Assembly: GCF_002099195.1 (NCBI RefSeq)
Contig: NZ_NBYX01000003.1
Span: 248,001 to 312,000 of the forward strand
Direction: 5' to 3'
Source: Burkholderia puraquae
GTDB lineage: Bacteria; Pseudomonadota; Gammaproteobacteria; Burkholderiales; Burkholderiaceae
Length of the DNA stretch: 64,000 bases
Position numbers and translations under genes: made by a program
In this document: one piece after another, positions 1-8,662 of the stretch
How the letters are laid out: every line of letters begins with the position of its first letter
How positions within the stretch are numbered: the stretch's first letter is position 1
The notes under the pieces: model-generated
The model's database searches: none
The model's input: the letters and a program-made list of their open reading frames with translations, nothing else
Told to the model about the DNA's origin: nothing

Positions 1-924
1 AGCGGGATCGTCGGCGCATTTCCGGCGCTCAACGCGCGGCTCAGCGCGCAACTCGGCGACTGGATCGACACGATCGACGGCACGCTGCGTGCGTACCGGG
101 ACGCCCATCCCGATGCGCCGGTCGGCCCGTATGCGGTCAACCACATCTGCCATCCGTCGAATCCGCGCGTCGAACAGGACCTGCGCATCTGCATCGAGCG
201 GCGTGTGCCGCTGATGATCACGAGCCTGCGCGCACCGTCGCGCGACATCGTCGACGCGATCCACGCGTACGGCGGAATCGTGCTGCACGACGTCACGACG
301 GTGCGGCATGCGCAGAAGGCGCTGGAAGCCGGCGTCGACGGCCTCGTTCTCGTCGCGGCGGGTGCGGGCGGCCACGCCGGCACGCTGTCGCCGTTCGCGC
401 TGGTCACGGAAGTACGGCGCTTCTACGACGGCTTCATCGCACTGTCCGGCGCGATCGCGACGGGCGACGCGATCGCCGCCGCACGCGCGCTCGGCGCCGA
501 CTTCGCGTACATCGGCACGCGCTTCCTGGCATCGCACGAAGCAAACGTGGTGCAGCGATACAAGGACACGATCGTCGAAGCCAGCGCCGCGGACATCGTC
601 TATACCGACGCGTTCACCGGCGTCCACGGCAACTACCTGCGCCAGAGCATCGAGGCGGCCGGGCTCGACGCGCGCCGGCTCGCGCGGGTCGACGGCGCGC
701 AGCTCGATTTCTCGCCGGAAGGCGGCGCGAAGCAGTGGCGCGACATCTGGGGGGCCGGCCAGGGCGTCGGCGCAATGGACGCGGTACTCAGCGTCGCCGA
801 GATCGTCGAACGGCTCGCGGCCGAATACGAGCGCGCCGTCGCGCGCGTGCAGCCGGGTGCGGCCGCGCACGTCGCAGCACACCGGCCGGCCGTTTCCTCG
901 ACTTCACGGATCGAAACGCCATGA
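1..924 (+). CDS. Nitronate monooxygenase-like flavoprotein (5' partial)
   Basis: The frame is open from base 1, so the start lies outside the window; about 307 residues are visible. The sequence is the C-terminal part of an NMO/2-nitropropane dioxygenase-type FMN TIM barrel. The family signature around GAGGHAGT, which carries the catalytic His, is present, as are the phosphate-binding GAIATG and IGTRF segments. The family oxidises nitronates, but relatives also act as enoyl reductases or pathway oxidases, so the substrate is not known. The stop overlaps the pheA start by 4 bp (ATGA), so it belongs to the same operon as the shikimate-pathway genes. The last ~20 residues look like a disordered tail. 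Confidence 0.85.
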   Translation, partial: SGIVGAFPALNARLSAQLGDWIDTIDGTLRAYRDAHPDAPVGPYAVNHICHPSNPRVEQDLRICIERRVPLMITSLRAPSRDIVDAIHAYGGIVLHDVTTVRHAQKALEAGVDGLVLVAAGAGGHAGTLSPFALVTEVRRFYDGFIALSGAIATGDAIAAARALGADFAYIGTRFLASHEANVVQRYKDTIVEASAADIVYTDAFTGVHGNYLRQSIEAAGLDARRLARVDGAQLDFSPEGGAKQWRDIWGAGQGVGAMDAVLSVAEIVERLAAEYERAVARVQPGAAAHVAAHRPAVSSTSRIETP

Positions 925-2060
925 CGCCGTCCGAACTTGCCGCCCCGTCGTCCGTCGACGATGCGATCGCACGCCGCCGCGCTCAGATCGACGTGATCGA
1001 CGACGAACTTCTCGCGCTGATCGGCCAGCGCATCGTGCACGCAACCGAGATTGGTCATCTCAAGCGGCATGCGGGGCTCGCGGTGCAGCAGCCCGCCCGC
1101 GAAGCGTCGATCGTCGCCGAGCTGGCCACGCGCGCGCCGTGGGGGCTGCGCGACCGTGACCTGAAGGCCATCTGGCAAACGCTGTTCCGCGCGAGCCGCG
1201 ACGCGCAATCGCTGCCGTGCGTCGCGTTCCTCGGCCCGTCGGGCACCTATACCGAAGCCGCGATGCTGCGGCACTTCGGCGAGTTCGCCCGCGGGCAGGC
1301 ACATGAAACGATCGACGCAGTCTTCGAAGCGCTCGCGCGCGGCGACGCGGAATGCGCGGTCGTGCCGGTCGAGAATTCCTCCGAAGGCAGCGTGACCCGC
1401 ACGCTCGACCTGCTGATCGCGCAAGCGGCACCCGTCACGGGCGAGATCGAGCTGCCGGTCGCGCACTGCCTGCTGAGCGCCAGCGGATCGCTCGCCGGCG
1501 TCGACAGCGTGATCGGCCATCCGCAGGCACTCGCGCAATGCCGCGCATGGCTCGACACGCATGCGCCCGGCCTGCGCCGCATCCCCGTTTCCAGCAACGC
1601 GGTGGCCGCGCGCGAGGCCGCGCACCTGTATGACTGCGCGGCGATCGCCGGCGAACCGGCGGCCGCACTTTACGGACTGCGAATCGTATCCCGCGCGATC
1701 CAGGACCACCCGGACAACCGCACGCGCTTCGTGATCGTCGGCGGCCAGATGCCCGTCCCGACCGGCCACGACCGCACGAGCATCGTGCTGCGGCCGACCG
1801 ATGCGCCCGACGCGCTCGCGCGCGTATTCGATGCGCTCGCCCACCACCGCGCACCGCTGCTGTGGGTCGACGTGCGTCCGGCACGGGCGGCGGGCCATGC
1901 GTATCGGTACTGCATCGATTTCGGCGGGCACCCGCTCGATCCGAACGTGCGCGCGGCGCTCGACGAGATCGCGCTCGCCGCTGCCGAACTGCGCGTCCTC
2001 GGCGCCTATCCGCGTGCCGCAAGCGGCACGGACGCGCACGCCGACGGTATGGCCGCGTGA
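921..2060 (+). CDS. pheA: Bifunctional chorismate mutase/prephenate dehydratase
   Basis: A 379-residue P-protein that converts chorismate to prephenate and then to phenylpyruvate. An AroQ chorismate mutase helix bundle lies at about 15-95. The dehydratase domain at about 98-275 carries PVENSSEGSV (149-158) and the catalytic TRF motif (268-270). An ACT domain follows at 283-365. The ACT effector motifs are altered: DALA (297-300) stands where GAL(V/L) is usual and WVDVRP (315-320) where ESRP is usual, which suggests weak phenylalanine feedback (inference). The ATG at 921 overlaps the upstream stop, which is why I chose it over a longer in-frame extension. It is probably a pathway-dedicated paralogue of the housekeeping pheA. 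Confidence 0.93.
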   Translation: MTPSELAAPSSVDDAIARRRAQIDVIDDELLALIGQRIVHATEIGHLKRHAGLAVQQPAREASIVAELATRAPWGLRDRDLKAIWQTLFRASRDAQSLPCVAFLGPSGTYTEAAMLRHFGEFARGQAHETIDAVFEALARGDAECAVVPVENSSEGSVTRTLDLLIAQAAPVTGEIELPVAHCLLSASGSLAGVDSVIGHPQALAQCRAWLDTHAPGLRRIPVSSNAVAAREAAHLYDCAAIAGEPAAALYGLRIVSRAIQDHPDNRTRFVIVGGQMPVPTGHDRTSIVLRPTDAPDALARVFDALAHHRAPLLWVDVRPARAAGHAYRYCIDFGGHPLDPNVRAALDEIALAAAELRVLGAYPRAASGTDAHADGMAA

Positions 2061-2731
2061 TGACGACGGTCCCCGCTTCGTCCCGCGTCGCCGCCCGGCT
2101 GCTCGCGATTCGCGACGGTCGCGACGATCGCCTGCTCGTGCTGTGCGGCATCGCGTCGGCGGGATGCTTGCCGCTCGCCGCCGGACGATGGCTGCGCGCG
2201 CTGCGCGCCGAATACGACGACGAACTGGAATTGCTGCCGTTCGTGCGCGGCATGCCGGACGCCGCCGACACCACGTGCCTGCTGCGGCGCTGCGCGCGTC
2301 TCCAGCTTCCGGCGGTAGCGATCGGCGACACCGCGGCAACCGCCTACGGCCGCTGGCGCGCCTGCCTGCCCGCAGCGCCGCTGACCTGGCGGGTGCTCGA
2401 ATCGGCAGCGGCACGGCCCGCAGCACCGCTGCCCGGCGGCCTGCTGGCGCGCTGGCCGGCACGCCAGGCCGAGCCGGTCGACTGGCCGCGCTCGCGCCGC
2501 GTCGTCGCCGATCTCGGCGCTGCGTCGCCGGCGCTTGGCGCCCGGATCGGCGCGCTCGCCGACGCCCTGTACGACGGCACGCTCGTCATCGCCGGCATTG
2601 CGCTGGACACCGCCCCTGGCGCGCCTCACACCTTCATCACCGATGCACTGGATCCGCTCGCCAACTTCGTCCGGATGCAGCGGATCGCTGCCGTGACACG
2701 TCGCGCCCCGTCGCTGCGGAGCCGCCTGTGA
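2060..2731 (+). CDS. Degenerate DAHP synthase-like protein, probably non-catalytic
   Basis: A 223-residue protein overlapping pheA by 1 bp and aroK by 4 bp. It aligns by eye with type I DAHP synthase, including the aroG product of this window. Residues 22-63 match the first barrel strand region (DDRLLVLCG against DDRLALIVG), and 146-213 match the C-terminal barrel (RRVVADL against YVVIDAS; TLVIAGIALD against RAIVGVMIES; FITDAL against SITDAC). The middle is compressed, giving 223 residues instead of ~350. The catalytic GPCSIHD reads GIASAGC, and the KPRTT, SHGNSGK and IES residues are absent. It cannot plausibly catalyse the aldol reaction. A regulatory or scaffolding partner of AroG or AroK is an inference. 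The homology itself is a reading by eye and needs a profile search. Confidence 0.7.
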   Translation: MTTVPASSRVAARLLAIRDGRDDRLLVLCGIASAGCLPLAAGRWLRALRAEYDDELELLPFVRGMPDAADTTCLLRRCARLQLPAVAIGDTAATAYGRWRACLPAAPLTWRVLESAAARPAAPLPGGLLARWPARQAEPVDWPRSRRVVADLGAASPALGARIGALADALYDGTLVIAGIALDTAPGAPHTFITDALDPLANFVRMQRIAAVTRRAPSLRSRL

Positions 2732-3252
2732 GCCCGCGCTCGCAGGCCGGCCCGACGCGCATCGCGCTCGTCGGGATGCCCGGCGCCGGCAAGACGACCC
2801 TCGGCTGCGCACTGGCCGGCGCGCTCGGGTTGCCGTTCGTCGACGCCGACCGCGAACTCGAACGCCGCTTCGGTGCCCCCGTCGCGGCGCAATTCCATGC
2901 GGGCGACTTCCGCGCGCGTGAAGCCGACGTCATCGACGCGCTGACGCGCGGGCCAGCGCTCGTGCTCGCGACCGGCGGCGGCGCGGTGCTGCGCGACGAT
3001 ACACGCGCCCGGCTCGGCCAGCGCTGTTTCGTGATCCATCTCGCGAGCGATCTCGACACCCTGTGGCGCCGCACGCGCGACGACGCGTCCCGCCCGCTGC
3101 TGAACGTCGCCGACCCGCGCGCGGCGCTCGCCGCGCTGCACGACGCGCGCGAATCGCTGTACCGCGCATGCGCGCACTGCCGCATCGACACATCAGGCCA
3201 GTCCGTCGCACAAACGCTCGCGGCAGCGCTCGACGCGCTTGCGATGGCGTAA
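2728..3252 (+). CDS. aroK: Shikimate kinase
   Basis: A 174-residue kinase that phosphorylates shikimate at the 3-OH using ATP. Visible motifs are the Walker A GMPGAGKT (16-23), the shikimate-binding DADRE (39-43) and FRARE region (61-65), the GGGA loop (83-86) and the lid motif SRPLL (121-125). The length is normal for the family. It starts with GTG, whose G overlaps the upstream TGA, so translation is probably coupled to the DAHP-synthase-like gene. As the last gene before the efflux operon, it supports the view that this operon raises flux through the shikimate pathway for a dedicated product. Confidence 0.93.
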   Translation: MSPRSQAGPTRIALVGMPGAGKTTLGCALAGALGLPFVDADRELERRFGAPVAAQFHAGDFRAREADVIDALTRGPALVLATGGGAVLRDDTRARLGQRCFVIHLASDLDTLWRRTRDDASRPLLNVADPRAALAALHDARESLYRACAHCRIDTSGQSVAQTLAAALDALAMA

Positions 3253-3310
3253 CCCGCCCCCCGATCTGCCCCCTTTCAGCTGCTTCAACGACGCCGGCCG
3301 GTTCGGCCGA

Positions 3311-3326
3311 CTGCCATTTCTACCAG
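3311..3326. promoter_or_regulatory. Candidate lux-type box
   Basis: CTG-N10-CAG followed by TTG, with TACCAG in the right half, in the 150-bp gap before the efflux genes. The geometry is that of LuxR-family operators. Two similar dyads occur in the aroG/thioesterase divergent promoter. This is a pattern match only. Confidence 0.35.
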
Positions 3327-3343
3327 TTGCCGATCGCCAAATA

Positions 3344-3369
3344 ATATCTAAAGATATATTTTTAGATAT
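3344..3369. promoter_or_regulatory. AT-rich inverted repeat upstream of the efflux operon
   Basis: Perfect 9-bp arms ATATCTAAA and TTTAGATAT are separated by 8 bp and lie 35 bp before the first efflux gene, in otherwise GC-rich DNA. This is a plausible operator for a MarR/TetR-type or LysR-type regulator of the pump. No regulator of the MarR or TetR type is seen in the visible part of the cluster. Confidence 0.45.
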
Positions 3370-3403
3370 ACATCGTTCGCCCTCGCGCGACAGGAAACCG
3401 ACC

Positions 3404-4849
3404 ATGCCCTTCCTCATCGACCGAGCGCGCGGCTCCCACCGCCTGGTTCCCGCGCTCGCCGCGCTCGCGATCGCCGGCTGTGCGCCGTTCGGCTCGCAAC
3501 GCCCGGCGGCCCGGATGACGCCCGTCGAGCAACTCGATGCGGGCGCCGCGATCCACGCCGCCGGCGCCGGCACGCCGACGATCGCCGAACGCTGGTGGAC
3601 CGCGTTCGGCGATGCGCAGCTGGATCGCCTCGTCGACGATGCCCTGGCCGGCGCACCGACGCTGCAAGCGCAGCGCGAACGCGTCGCGCAGGCGCTCGCC
3701 GACGCCGACGTCGAAAGCGCCGCACTGCTGCCGCAACTCGGCGCGACGGTGAGCGCCGTGCCGACGCGCCTGCCCGGCAGCTACCGGACGCCGCCGCCCG
3801 CGGCCGGGCACTGGCAGGTCGACGCGCAGGCGCTCCTCGGGGCATCGTGGAATCTCGACATCGCCGGCCGGCAGCACGCGCTGGCGCGGGCCGCCGCGCT
3901 GCGCGCGGACCAGCAGCGCGCGCTCGAGCACGCGGCCGCCGTGTCGCTGCAGGCGGCGATCGTCGAAACCTATCTGCAGCTCGTGCTCGAACAGCAACTG
4001 CTCGCGATCTCGCGCGATACGCTGCAGCAACACAGCTATCTGCTCCGCCTCACGTCGCAACGCGCCGACGCCGGTCTCGACATGCAGGTCGCCGTGCTCA
4101 GGGCGAGCGAACCCATTCCGCACGCGCAGGCCGACATCGACACGCATGCGGCCGCATCGGCCCGGCTGCGCCACCGGCTCGCCGCGCTCGTCGGCCGGGG
4201 GCCCGGTTACGCCGATGCCCTGACGCCGGCCGCGCCGCCCGCCGCCGAGCTGCCGATGCCGGCCGTCCTGCCCGCGGCGCTGATCGGCCGCCGGCCGGAC
4301 GTACTGGCCGCGCGCTACCAGGTCGAAGCCGAAGCGGCGAACATCGACGCGGCGCGCGCCGCGTTCTATCCGGACGTCAACCTGATGGCCTTCGCCGGCG
4401 TGCAGAGCTTCGGCTTCCGTGCACTGTTCCACGGCAACAGCGGCACGTTCGGCGCGGGCCCCGCGATCACGCTGCCGATTTTCGAGGGTGGCCGGCTGCG
4501 TGCCGGCCTGCGCGCGCAAACCGCCGCCTACAACGCCGCCGTCGCGGTGTACGACGACACGGTCGTCAACGCGCTTGCACAGGTGAGCGACACCCTCGTC
4601 CAGATCGACACGCTCCGCCGGCAGCGCGCGCTTCAGCGCGAGGCGCTGTCGCGCGCGCAACAAACCTACGCCGTCGAAACGCAGCGCTACCGGAAAGGCA
4701 TCTCCGGCTACCTCGACGTCCTGCTCGCCGAAGGCCGGCTGCTCGAGGATCGCGCATCGGTCGCCCGTGCGGACGCGTCGTTCGCGATCGAGCACGCCCG
4801 CCTGATCGCCGCGCTCGGCGGCGCCACTTCCACTGGAGTCACGCAATGA
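3404..4849 (+). CDS. OprM/NodT-family outer-membrane efflux lipoprotein
   Basis: A 481-residue outer-membrane channel of the TolC/OprM class. The lipoprotein signal ends in AIAGC with the acylated Cys at 26. Two outer-membrane-factor repeats follow, including the family-typical LIGRRPDVLAARY stretch and the second-repeat LPIFEGGRL. The length is normal. The start at 3404 was chosen because it gives a proper lipoprotein signal; longer extensions run into the promoter. Its stop overlaps the start of the adaptor gene (ATGA), so the three pump genes form one operon. It should trim to an exit duct for the MFS pump encoded two genes downstream. Confidence 0.92.
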   Translation: MPFLIDRARGSHRLVPALAALAIAGCAPFGSQRPAARMTPVEQLDAGAAIHAAGAGTPTIAERWWTAFGDAQLDRLVDDALAGAPTLQAQRERVAQALADADVESAALLPQLGATVSAVPTRLPGSYRTPPPAAGHWQVDAQALLGASWNLDIAGRQHALARAAALRADQQRALEHAAAVSLQAAIVETYLQLVLEQQLLAISRDTLQQHSYLLRLTSQRADAGLDMQVAVLRASEPIPHAQADIDTHAAASARLRHRLAALVGRGPGYADALTPAAPPAAELPMPAVLPAALIGRRPDVLAARYQVEAEAANIDAARAAFYPDVNLMAFAGVQSFGFRALFHGNSGTFGAGPAITLPIFEGGRLRAGLRAQTAAYNAAVAVYDDTVVNALAQVSDTLVQIDTLRRQRALQREALSRAQQTYAVETQRYRKGISGYLDVLLAEGRLLEDRASVARADASFAIEHARLIAALGGATSTGVTQ

Positions 4850-6045
4850 ACCGTCCCGAATCCCCCGCCGCCGAGCCGTCGCTGCAACGCGCGCGCCGGC
4901 GCTACTTCCGCTGGTTCTTCATCGCACTCGCCGGTGCCGCCGGCATCGGCGTCGCCGCGTGGGCCACCACGCGCGGCACCGAGACGACCGACGATGCATA
5001 CGTGTCCGGCGACGTCGTGCAGATCTCGCCGCAGATCGGCGGCACCGTCGACGCCGTGCGCGTGCAGAACGCCGACTGGGTCGGTCCGGGCGACCTGCTC
5101 TTCAGCGTCGACAAGACCGATGCGCGGCTCGCGCTGGACGAAGCGGTCGCCCAGCTCGCCCACGCGGTGCGCGAATACCGCACCGCGCATGCGGACGCGG
5201 CGCGCGAGGAAGCGCAGATCCGGCTGCGGCGTGCCGAATGGTCCAAGGCGAATGACGACCTGCAGCGCCGGCAGAGCCTCGCACCGGACGGCGGCGTGTC
5301 GCGCGAGGATCTTCGCCATGCGCGGGATGCGATGGACGGCGCGACGGCCGCGCTGAACGCGCAGCAGGCCGCCTACGACGCGACGCTCGCGCACACCGAC
5401 GGCACGTCGATCGACACGAACCCGCTCGTGCGCGCGGCGGCATCCCGGGTCCGCAGCGCGGCGCTCGCGCTGCGCCGCACCGAAATCCGCGCGCCGCTCG
5501 GCGGGCTCGTCACGCGCCGGGTCGTGCAGGTCGGCCAGCACGTCTCGCCCGGCACGCCGTCGATGGCGCTCGTGCCGCTCGATCACGTGTGGGTCGAAGC
5601 CAACTTCAAGGAATCGCAGCTGCGCGGCATGCGCGCCGGGCAGCCGGTCGAGCTGTTCTCGGACCTGTACGGCAGCGACGTGGTATTCCACGGGCGCGTC
5701 GTCGGGCTCGAAGCCGGCACGGGCGCCGCCTTCGCGGCCGTGCCCGCACAGAACGCGACCGGCAACTGGATCAAGGTCGTTCAGCGCGTGCCGGTCCGGA
5801 TCGCGCTCGACCCCGCCGAGCTGCGCGCGCACCCGCTACGCATCGGCCTGTCGATGACGGCATCGGTGCCGGTCGAACACGGCCGCGGCACCGCATCGGC
5901 GTCGCCGTCCGCCCGTCCGCCCGAAGTGCGCAGGTCGATCGACGCCACGTCGATCTACCGTGACGACGACGAAGCGGGCAATGCGCTCGTCGCCGAGACG
6001 ATTCGCGCGAACAGCGGCGTGCGCCCGCTCGCACCGGGAGCCTGA
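4846..6045 (+). CDS. EmrA/HlyD-family membrane-fusion protein
   Basis: A 399-residue periplasmic adaptor. It has a short cytoplasmic N-terminus, one membrane helix at about 22-42 and the TTDDAYVSGD motif typical of EmrA-type proteins. A split lipoyl/barrel-sandwich domain flanks an alpha-helical hairpin at about 95-190, and a beta-barrel segment contains WVEANFKE. It connects the inner-membrane MFS pump to the outer-membrane channel. The C-terminal ~50 residues are charged, low complexity and probably disordered. It overlaps the upstream gene by 4 bp and ends 2 bp before the pump gene. Confidence 0.93.
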   Translation: MNRPESPAAEPSLQRARRRYFRWFFIALAGAAGIGVAAWATTRGTETTDDAYVSGDVVQISPQIGGTVDAVRVQNADWVGPGDLLFSVDKTDARLALDEAVAQLAHAVREYRTAHADAAREEAQIRLRRAEWSKANDDLQRRQSLAPDGGVSREDLRHARDAMDGATAALNAQQAAYDATLAHTDGTSIDTNPLVRAAASRVRSAALALRRTEIRAPLGGLVTRRVVQVGQHVSPGTPSMALVPLDHVWVEANFKESQLRGMRAGQPVELFSDLYGSDVVFHGRVVGLEAGTGAAFAAVPAQNATGNWIKVVQRVPVRIALDPAELRAHPLRIGLSMTASVPVEHGRGTASASPSARPPEVRRSIDATSIYRDDDEAGNALVAETIRANSGVRPLAPGA

Positions 6046-6047
6046 CG

Positions 6048-7586
6048 ATGCCCTTTTTCGCCCGGAACGCGGCACCGAAACTGCCGCTGGAGCCGCTCGC
6101 CGGCATGCCGCTGGCGCTCGTCGCGATCGCGGTCAGCGTCGCGAATTTCATGCAGACGCTCGACCTGACGATCGCGAACGTCGCCGTCCCGACCATCGCG
6201 GGCGATCTCGGCGTCGCGCCCGACATGGGCACCTGGATGCTGACCTCGTTCGCGACGCCGCTCGCGATCACGCTGCCGCTCACCGGCTGGCTCACGCAGC
6301 GCTTTGGCCAGGTGCGGCTGTTTCGCCTGTCGGTGCTGCTCTTCGTGCTCACGTCGGTCCTGTGCGGGATGGCGCCGAACTTCGAGTCGCTGCTGCTGTT
6401 TCGCGCGCTTCAGGGCGCCGCGTCGGGCCCGATCACCGCGCTGTCCCAGGCGCTGCTGATGGCGGTGTTCCCGTCGACGCGCCGCCACGTCGCGCTGGCC
6501 GTGTGGCAGACCACGACGTTCGTCGCACCGGTGCTCGGACCGATCGCCGGCGGCTGGATCACCGACAACCTGAGCTGGCCGTACATCTTCTACGTGAACG
6601 TACCGCCGGGCGTGCTCGTGCTGGGCGTACTCGCGCGGCTGCTGGCGGGACGCGACAACGCGACGCGGCGCCTGCCGGTCGACGTCGTCGGGCTGCTGTT
6701 GCTCACCGCCGCGTTCGGTTCGTTCCAGCTGCTGCTCGATCGCGGCCAGAACCTCGACTGGTTCGCCTCCGGCGAAATCCGCGGGCTGGCGGTCGTGGCG
6801 GTCGTGTCGTTCATCGCGCTGATCCTCTGGGAGCTGACCGACGACCATCCGATCGTCGACCTGCGGCTGTTCGCGGACCGCAACTTCTCGACGAGCACGC
6901 TCGCGATCACGGTCGGCTTCGGGCTCTACTTCGGTGCGCTGGTGCTCGTGCCGCTGTGGCTGCAGACCCAGCAGGGCTACACCGCCACCTGGGCCGGCAT
7001 CGCCACCGCGCCGCTCGGCGTCGCGGGGATCGTGATCGCGCCGCTGCTCGGCCGCTTCCAGGGCCGCACCGACCCGCGCCTGCTCGCAACCGTCGCACTC
7101 GTCGGCTGGGGCGCCGCATCGTTCTGGCGCATGCATTTCAACACCGACGTGACCCTCGGCGACATCGCCGCCAATTCGCTGCTGATGGGCGCCGCCACCG
7201 CATTCTTCATCACGCCGCTCGTGTCGCTTTCGCTCGCCGGGCTGCCCCGCGAGCGGCTGCCCGCGGCATCCGGGTTGCAGAACGCGCTGCGACGGATCGG
7301 CACCAGCGTCGCGACTTCGGTCGCGCCGACCTACTTCGAACGCCGTTCCCGCGTGCACAACACCTATCTCGTCGACCACATCACGCCGTACGATTTCGCG
7401 TCCGGCGACTGGTTCGCGCGGCTCGATCATGCGGGGCTGTCGCCGGCCGGTGCGCTTGCATCCGTCTCGCACGCGATCGACGTCGAAGCGCACATGCTCG
7501 CGCTGAACGACTTTTCGTTCGGCTGCCTGCTGCTGTTCGGCGCGACGCTGCTGACGGTCTGGTCGATCCGCTACCGCCACGCATGA
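6048..7586 (+). CDS. DHA2-family (EmrB-like) MFS drug exporter
   Basis: A 512-residue protein with about 14 hydrophobic segments. It carries the 14-TM family motif LDLTIANVAVP near residue 35, the motif-C-like GPIAGGWITD and the PPG loop after TM6. It is a proton-driven exporter of small hydrophobic or aromatic compounds. With the preceding adaptor and outer-membrane lipoprotein it forms a complete tripartite pump. Its position between two aromatic-biosynthesis operons suggests that it exports the cluster's product or gives self-resistance; that role is inferred from context. Confidence 0.93.
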   Translation: MPFFARNAAPKLPLEPLAGMPLALVAIAVSVANFMQTLDLTIANVAVPTIAGDLGVAPDMGTWMLTSFATPLAITLPLTGWLTQRFGQVRLFRLSVLLFVLTSVLCGMAPNFESLLLFRALQGAASGPITALSQALLMAVFPSTRRHVALAVWQTTTFVAPVLGPIAGGWITDNLSWPYIFYVNVPPGVLVLGVLARLLAGRDNATRRLPVDVVGLLLLTAAFGSFQLLLDRGQNLDWFASGEIRGLAVVAVVSFIALILWELTDDHPIVDLRLFADRNFSTSTLAITVGFGLYFGALVLVPLWLQTQQGYTATWAGIATAPLGVAGIVIAPLLGRFQGRTDPRLLATVALVGWGAASFWRMHFNTDVTLGDIAANSLLMGAATAFFITPLVSLSLAGLPRERLPAASGLQNALRRIGTSVATSVAPTYFERRSRVHNTYLVDHITPYDFASGDWFARLDHAGLSPAGALASVSHAIDVEAHMLALNDFSFGCLLLFGATLLTVWSIRYRHA

Positions 7587-7593
7587 CGTATGC

Positions 7594-7614
7594 GCCACGG
7601 CCGGCGGCCGTGGC
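7594..7614 (+). terminator. Hairpin after efflux operon
   Basis: GCCACGGCC and GGCCGTGGC with a 3-nt loop, 8 bp after the pump stop codon. There is no clear U-tract, so termination is only likely. Confidence 0.45.
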
Positions 7615-7934
7615 ACGCACCGCCTGCGACACGTTCGGCTCCGGCTACTTCGGCGCACGCGCGCCGCAGCCGTGGCACGTTCGAACACGACAGGGCCTTG
7701 ACTTGACACCCCTCCCGCACCGTCAAGCACGCCCTCGCATGCGCAACCTCTGCATGCATCGGGCAACGGCATGGGTGAAAACGCGCGCGGGAAATGTCCG
7801 AAACCCGTCACGCTCGACCGGAGCGACTGACCGGGTAACCGGCCCGCCGGCAGACGGCGGGGGGATCCGGCGGATCGCATCGCCTTTACGGCCGAACCGA
7901 TGTCGCCGGTCCCGCTCGACTGCATGCGTGAACG

Positions 7935-7975
7935 AAAAAAGGGGCTCCGCGCCGAACGATCCGGCGCGGAGCCCC
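7935..7975 (-). terminator. Rho-independent terminator of the Rieske operon
   Basis: A perfect 14-bp stem (7941-7954 with 7962-7975) with a 7-nt loop. On the minus strand it is followed by six Ts (7940-7935), 14 bp past the DUF1330 stop. This is a classic intrinsic terminator. Confidence 0.9.
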
Positions 7976-7989
7976 TTGACCTTCACCGC

Positions 7990-8301
7990 TCAACGCGGAT
8001 CGCTGGCGACCGGCACGTATCCTTCGGCGAGGATGCCGGTCGTCCGGGCGGCCGGCTCGCGCAGCAGCTTCGCCGCCTGATAGCCCTCGGACCGGTACCA
8101 CGCGCGGGCGCGCTCCGCCGATTCGAATTCGAGCACGACGACGCGCTTCGGCGACCAGTCTCCTTCCAGCGTTTCGACTTCGACGCCGCGCACCAGGAAG
8201 CGCCCGCCGTACTCGGCCACCGTCGGCGCGCCGAGCCGGCGGTACGCCTGGTATGCGTCGACGTCGTGCACGTCGATATCGAACACCACGTACGCGCTCA
8301 T
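7990..8301 (-). CDS. DUF1330 family protein
   Basis: A 103-residue ferredoxin-like alpha/beta-barrel (dimeric) small protein beginning [13 protein letters not shown], with the family's RAxxWYxSxEY-type segment ([11 protein letters not shown]). DUF1330 proteins have no assigned general reaction; related EthD/ABM-fold proteins act as small oxygenases or accessory factors. It is the last gene of the Rieske operon, and its ATG overlaps the ferredoxin stop by 4 bp, so it probably acts on the same aromatic compound. Its function is not known. Confidence 0.8.
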   Translation of the reverse strand: MSAYVVFDIDVHDVDAYQAYRRLGAPTVAEYGGRFLVRGVEVETLEGDWSPKRVVVLEFESAERARAWYRSEGYQAAKLLREPAARTTGILAEGYVPVASDPR

Positions 8302-8648
8302 GACCGTGCCTCCGCCGGCGCCGCCGCATCGGCCGCCGCAAGCTGCACGAACACGCGGCCGTTCTCGATCTTCACCGGATAGGTACGCACGCACGTCGTC
8401 AGCGGCGCGCACAGCGCAATGCCGGTCCGCACGCTGAAGCGCCCCTGATGCAGCGGGCACTCGATCTCGTCGTCGAGCAGGAACCCATCGCTCAGCCGCG
8501 CGTCGCCGTGCGTGCACTGGTTCTCGGTCGCAAAAATCTCGTCGCCGACCGCATACAGCGCGATGTCGCGGCCGCCCACCCAGACACCGAGTATTCCGTC
8601 GGTGCGCACCGCTTCCGGCGCGACCGCGTCGATCCAATTCGTCGTCAC
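8298..8648 (-). CDS. Rieske-type [2Fe-2S] ferredoxin (NagAb-like)
   Basis: A 116-residue electron-transfer protein. The cluster ligands are CTH (C45, H47) and CPLH (C64, H67), 16 residues apart as expected. It resembles NagAb/naphthalene-dioxygenase ferredoxins (TTNWIDAVA start, [19 protein letters not shown] end). I chose the GTG start at 8648 because it matches the family N-terminus and is preceded by GAGG; it follows the beta-subunit stop by 14 bp. It should pass electrons from a reductase to the oxygenase encoded upstream. No reductase gene is visible in the window. Confidence 0.9.
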   Translation of the reverse strand: MTTNWIDAVAPEAVRTDGILGVWVGGRDIALYAVGDEIFATENQCTHGDARLSDGFLLDDEIECPLHQGRFSVRTGIALCAPLTTCVRTYPVKIENGRVFVQLAAADAAAPAEARS

Positions 8649-8662
8649 TTTCTGCACCTCGC

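Larger units (their letters stand above)
7587..7989. other. Convergent intergenic region
   Basis: About 400 bp between the pump gene and the convergent Rieske operon. It contains a 9-bp-stem hairpin just after the pump gene (7594-7614) and a strong terminator for the opposite operon (7935-7975). No convincing coding potential was seen between them. Confidence 0.6.

Noticed and set aside
633-2462. A 609-codon minus-strand frame opposite pheA
   Set aside because: The opposite strand encodes intact catalytic motifs of PheA; the antisense frame has none.
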